From positions 9,107,001 to 9,171,000 of the forward strand of contig NC_017249.1 in NCBI RefSeq assembly GCF_000284375.1: DNA of 64,000 nucleotides. The letters are read 5' to 3'. The translations under genes and the position numbers were made by a program. Every line of letters begins with the position of its first letter. Within the stretch, counting starts at the first letter, position 1. This stretch comes from Bradyrhizobium japonicum USDA 6 (GTDB taxonomy: Bacteria > Pseudomonadota > Alphaproteobacteria > Rhizobiales > Xanthobacteraceae). This document shows, in pieces, positions 63,712 through 64,000 of the stretch. The notes beneath the pieces were generated by a model. That model saw only the letters and a list, made by a program, of their open reading frames with translations. It had not been told where the DNA came from and ran no database searches.

Positions 63712-64000
63712 ATGCCGACCGCCCGGGACCCTCTTTATCGCCGCCATCGCTTCCCATCGGAAGTGATCAGCTATGCCGTTTGGTTGTATTTCCGGTTTCC
63801 CAGCGGCTCATGAAGAAGCTCTTGAAATCCGCCGGCACGCCGCCGCGCGTGATGATCACGGACAAGCGTTCGCACGGCGCTGCGAGGGCGAAGATGGGCT
63901 TTTTCGTCGAACATCGCCAGCACAGAGCTCTCAACAATCGGGCTGAGAATTCTCATCAGCCGACGCGGCAACGCGGCGGATCATGAAGCGTTTCAAATCG
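63712..64000 (+). pseudogene. IS6-family transposase with internal deletion
   Basis: ATG 63712 starts DPLYRRHRFPSEVISYAVW and WLYFRFP, the IS6/IS26 N-terminus. It jumps in another frame to MKKLLKSAGTPPRVMITDKR, then VEHRQHRALNNRAENSHQPT, and after a further change RRIMKRFKS. The middle with two catalytic Asp is deleted. The element continues past the window end. Confidence 0.8.

Overview
The window is GC-rich alphaproteobacterial DNA and most likely comes from a Bradyrhizobium or a close relative. The evidence is the rhizobial insertion-sequence load (IS630, IS5, IS110, IS21, IS66, IS3, ISNCY-like, IS6), a C48/Ulp1-type type III effector of the NopD/XopD/Bel2-5 kind behind a tts-box-like promoter, recombinase-trio remnants and a 5'-truncated group II intron. 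The genus is inferred; no rRNA or tRNA marker is present.

Layout. (1) 1-6.8 kb is ordinary chromosome: an MscS channel (5' end outside the window), methionine aminopeptidase, a TetR/SDR pair with palindromic operators (the SDR is frameshifted), an Ada-type methylphosphotriester sensor, an EamA exporter, a Tat-exported ABM-fold protein, a VOC protein and radC. (2) At about 6.8 kb radC is cut inside its conserved VHNHP motif by an integrated island. Its tyrosine integrase is followed by two nuclease-like genes (DUF1016/YhcG-like and DUF4365-like). A convergent operon encodes an XRE protein, a 74-aa protein and an 829-aa SMC/RecF-like ABC ATPase, resembling an ABC three-component conflict system. 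Next come an unknown 184-aa protein and a PD-(D/E)xK/DUF4297-like STAND NTPase whose sensor end was removed by IS630. (3) 17.1-20.8 kb holds abutting IS630, IS5 and IS110 elements. (4) 20.9-26.3 kb is a metabolic stretch: a DUF308-like membrane protein, a frameshifted TetR between its probable operators, an L,D-transpeptidase lipoprotein, and an SDR / epoxide-hydrolase-like / VOC / EthD cluster. (5) 26.6-38.4 kb is a graveyard: truncated Fe/2OG oxygenase, IS5 and IS21 remnants, a truncated kinase-like gene, an AbiE type IV toxin-antitoxin locus with a frameshifted toxin, two fused recombinases, an IS66 remnant, and a group II intron fragment fused to an outer-membrane porin gene. (6) 38.9-44.7 kb has a ParA/partner pair, a broken IS21 interrupted by an ISNCY-like IS, and a decapitated xis-int module. 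(7) 46.1-57.7 kb is a decaying prophage: prim-pol, SF3 helicase with a nearby long inverted repeat, prohead protease, P27-like terminase small subunit, tail fibre, cold-shock protein, DUF3892 copies and small membrane proteins. Many of its genes carry single-base frameshifts. (8) 58-64 kb has an XRE/unknown divergent pair, IS scraps, the tts box and the intact 1441-aa SUMO-protease-like effector, then ISNCY, ParB-like and IS6 scraps.

How the parts work together. The radC island looks like a defence island carried by its own integrase. The phage and AbiE regions are accessory cargo in decay. The effector is the one clearly intact symbiosis-type gene. The candidate systems most worth study are the XRE/74-aa/ABC-ATPase operon with its nuclease neighbours, the effector with recombinase-like N-terminal repeats, and the inverted repeat beside the phage helicase.
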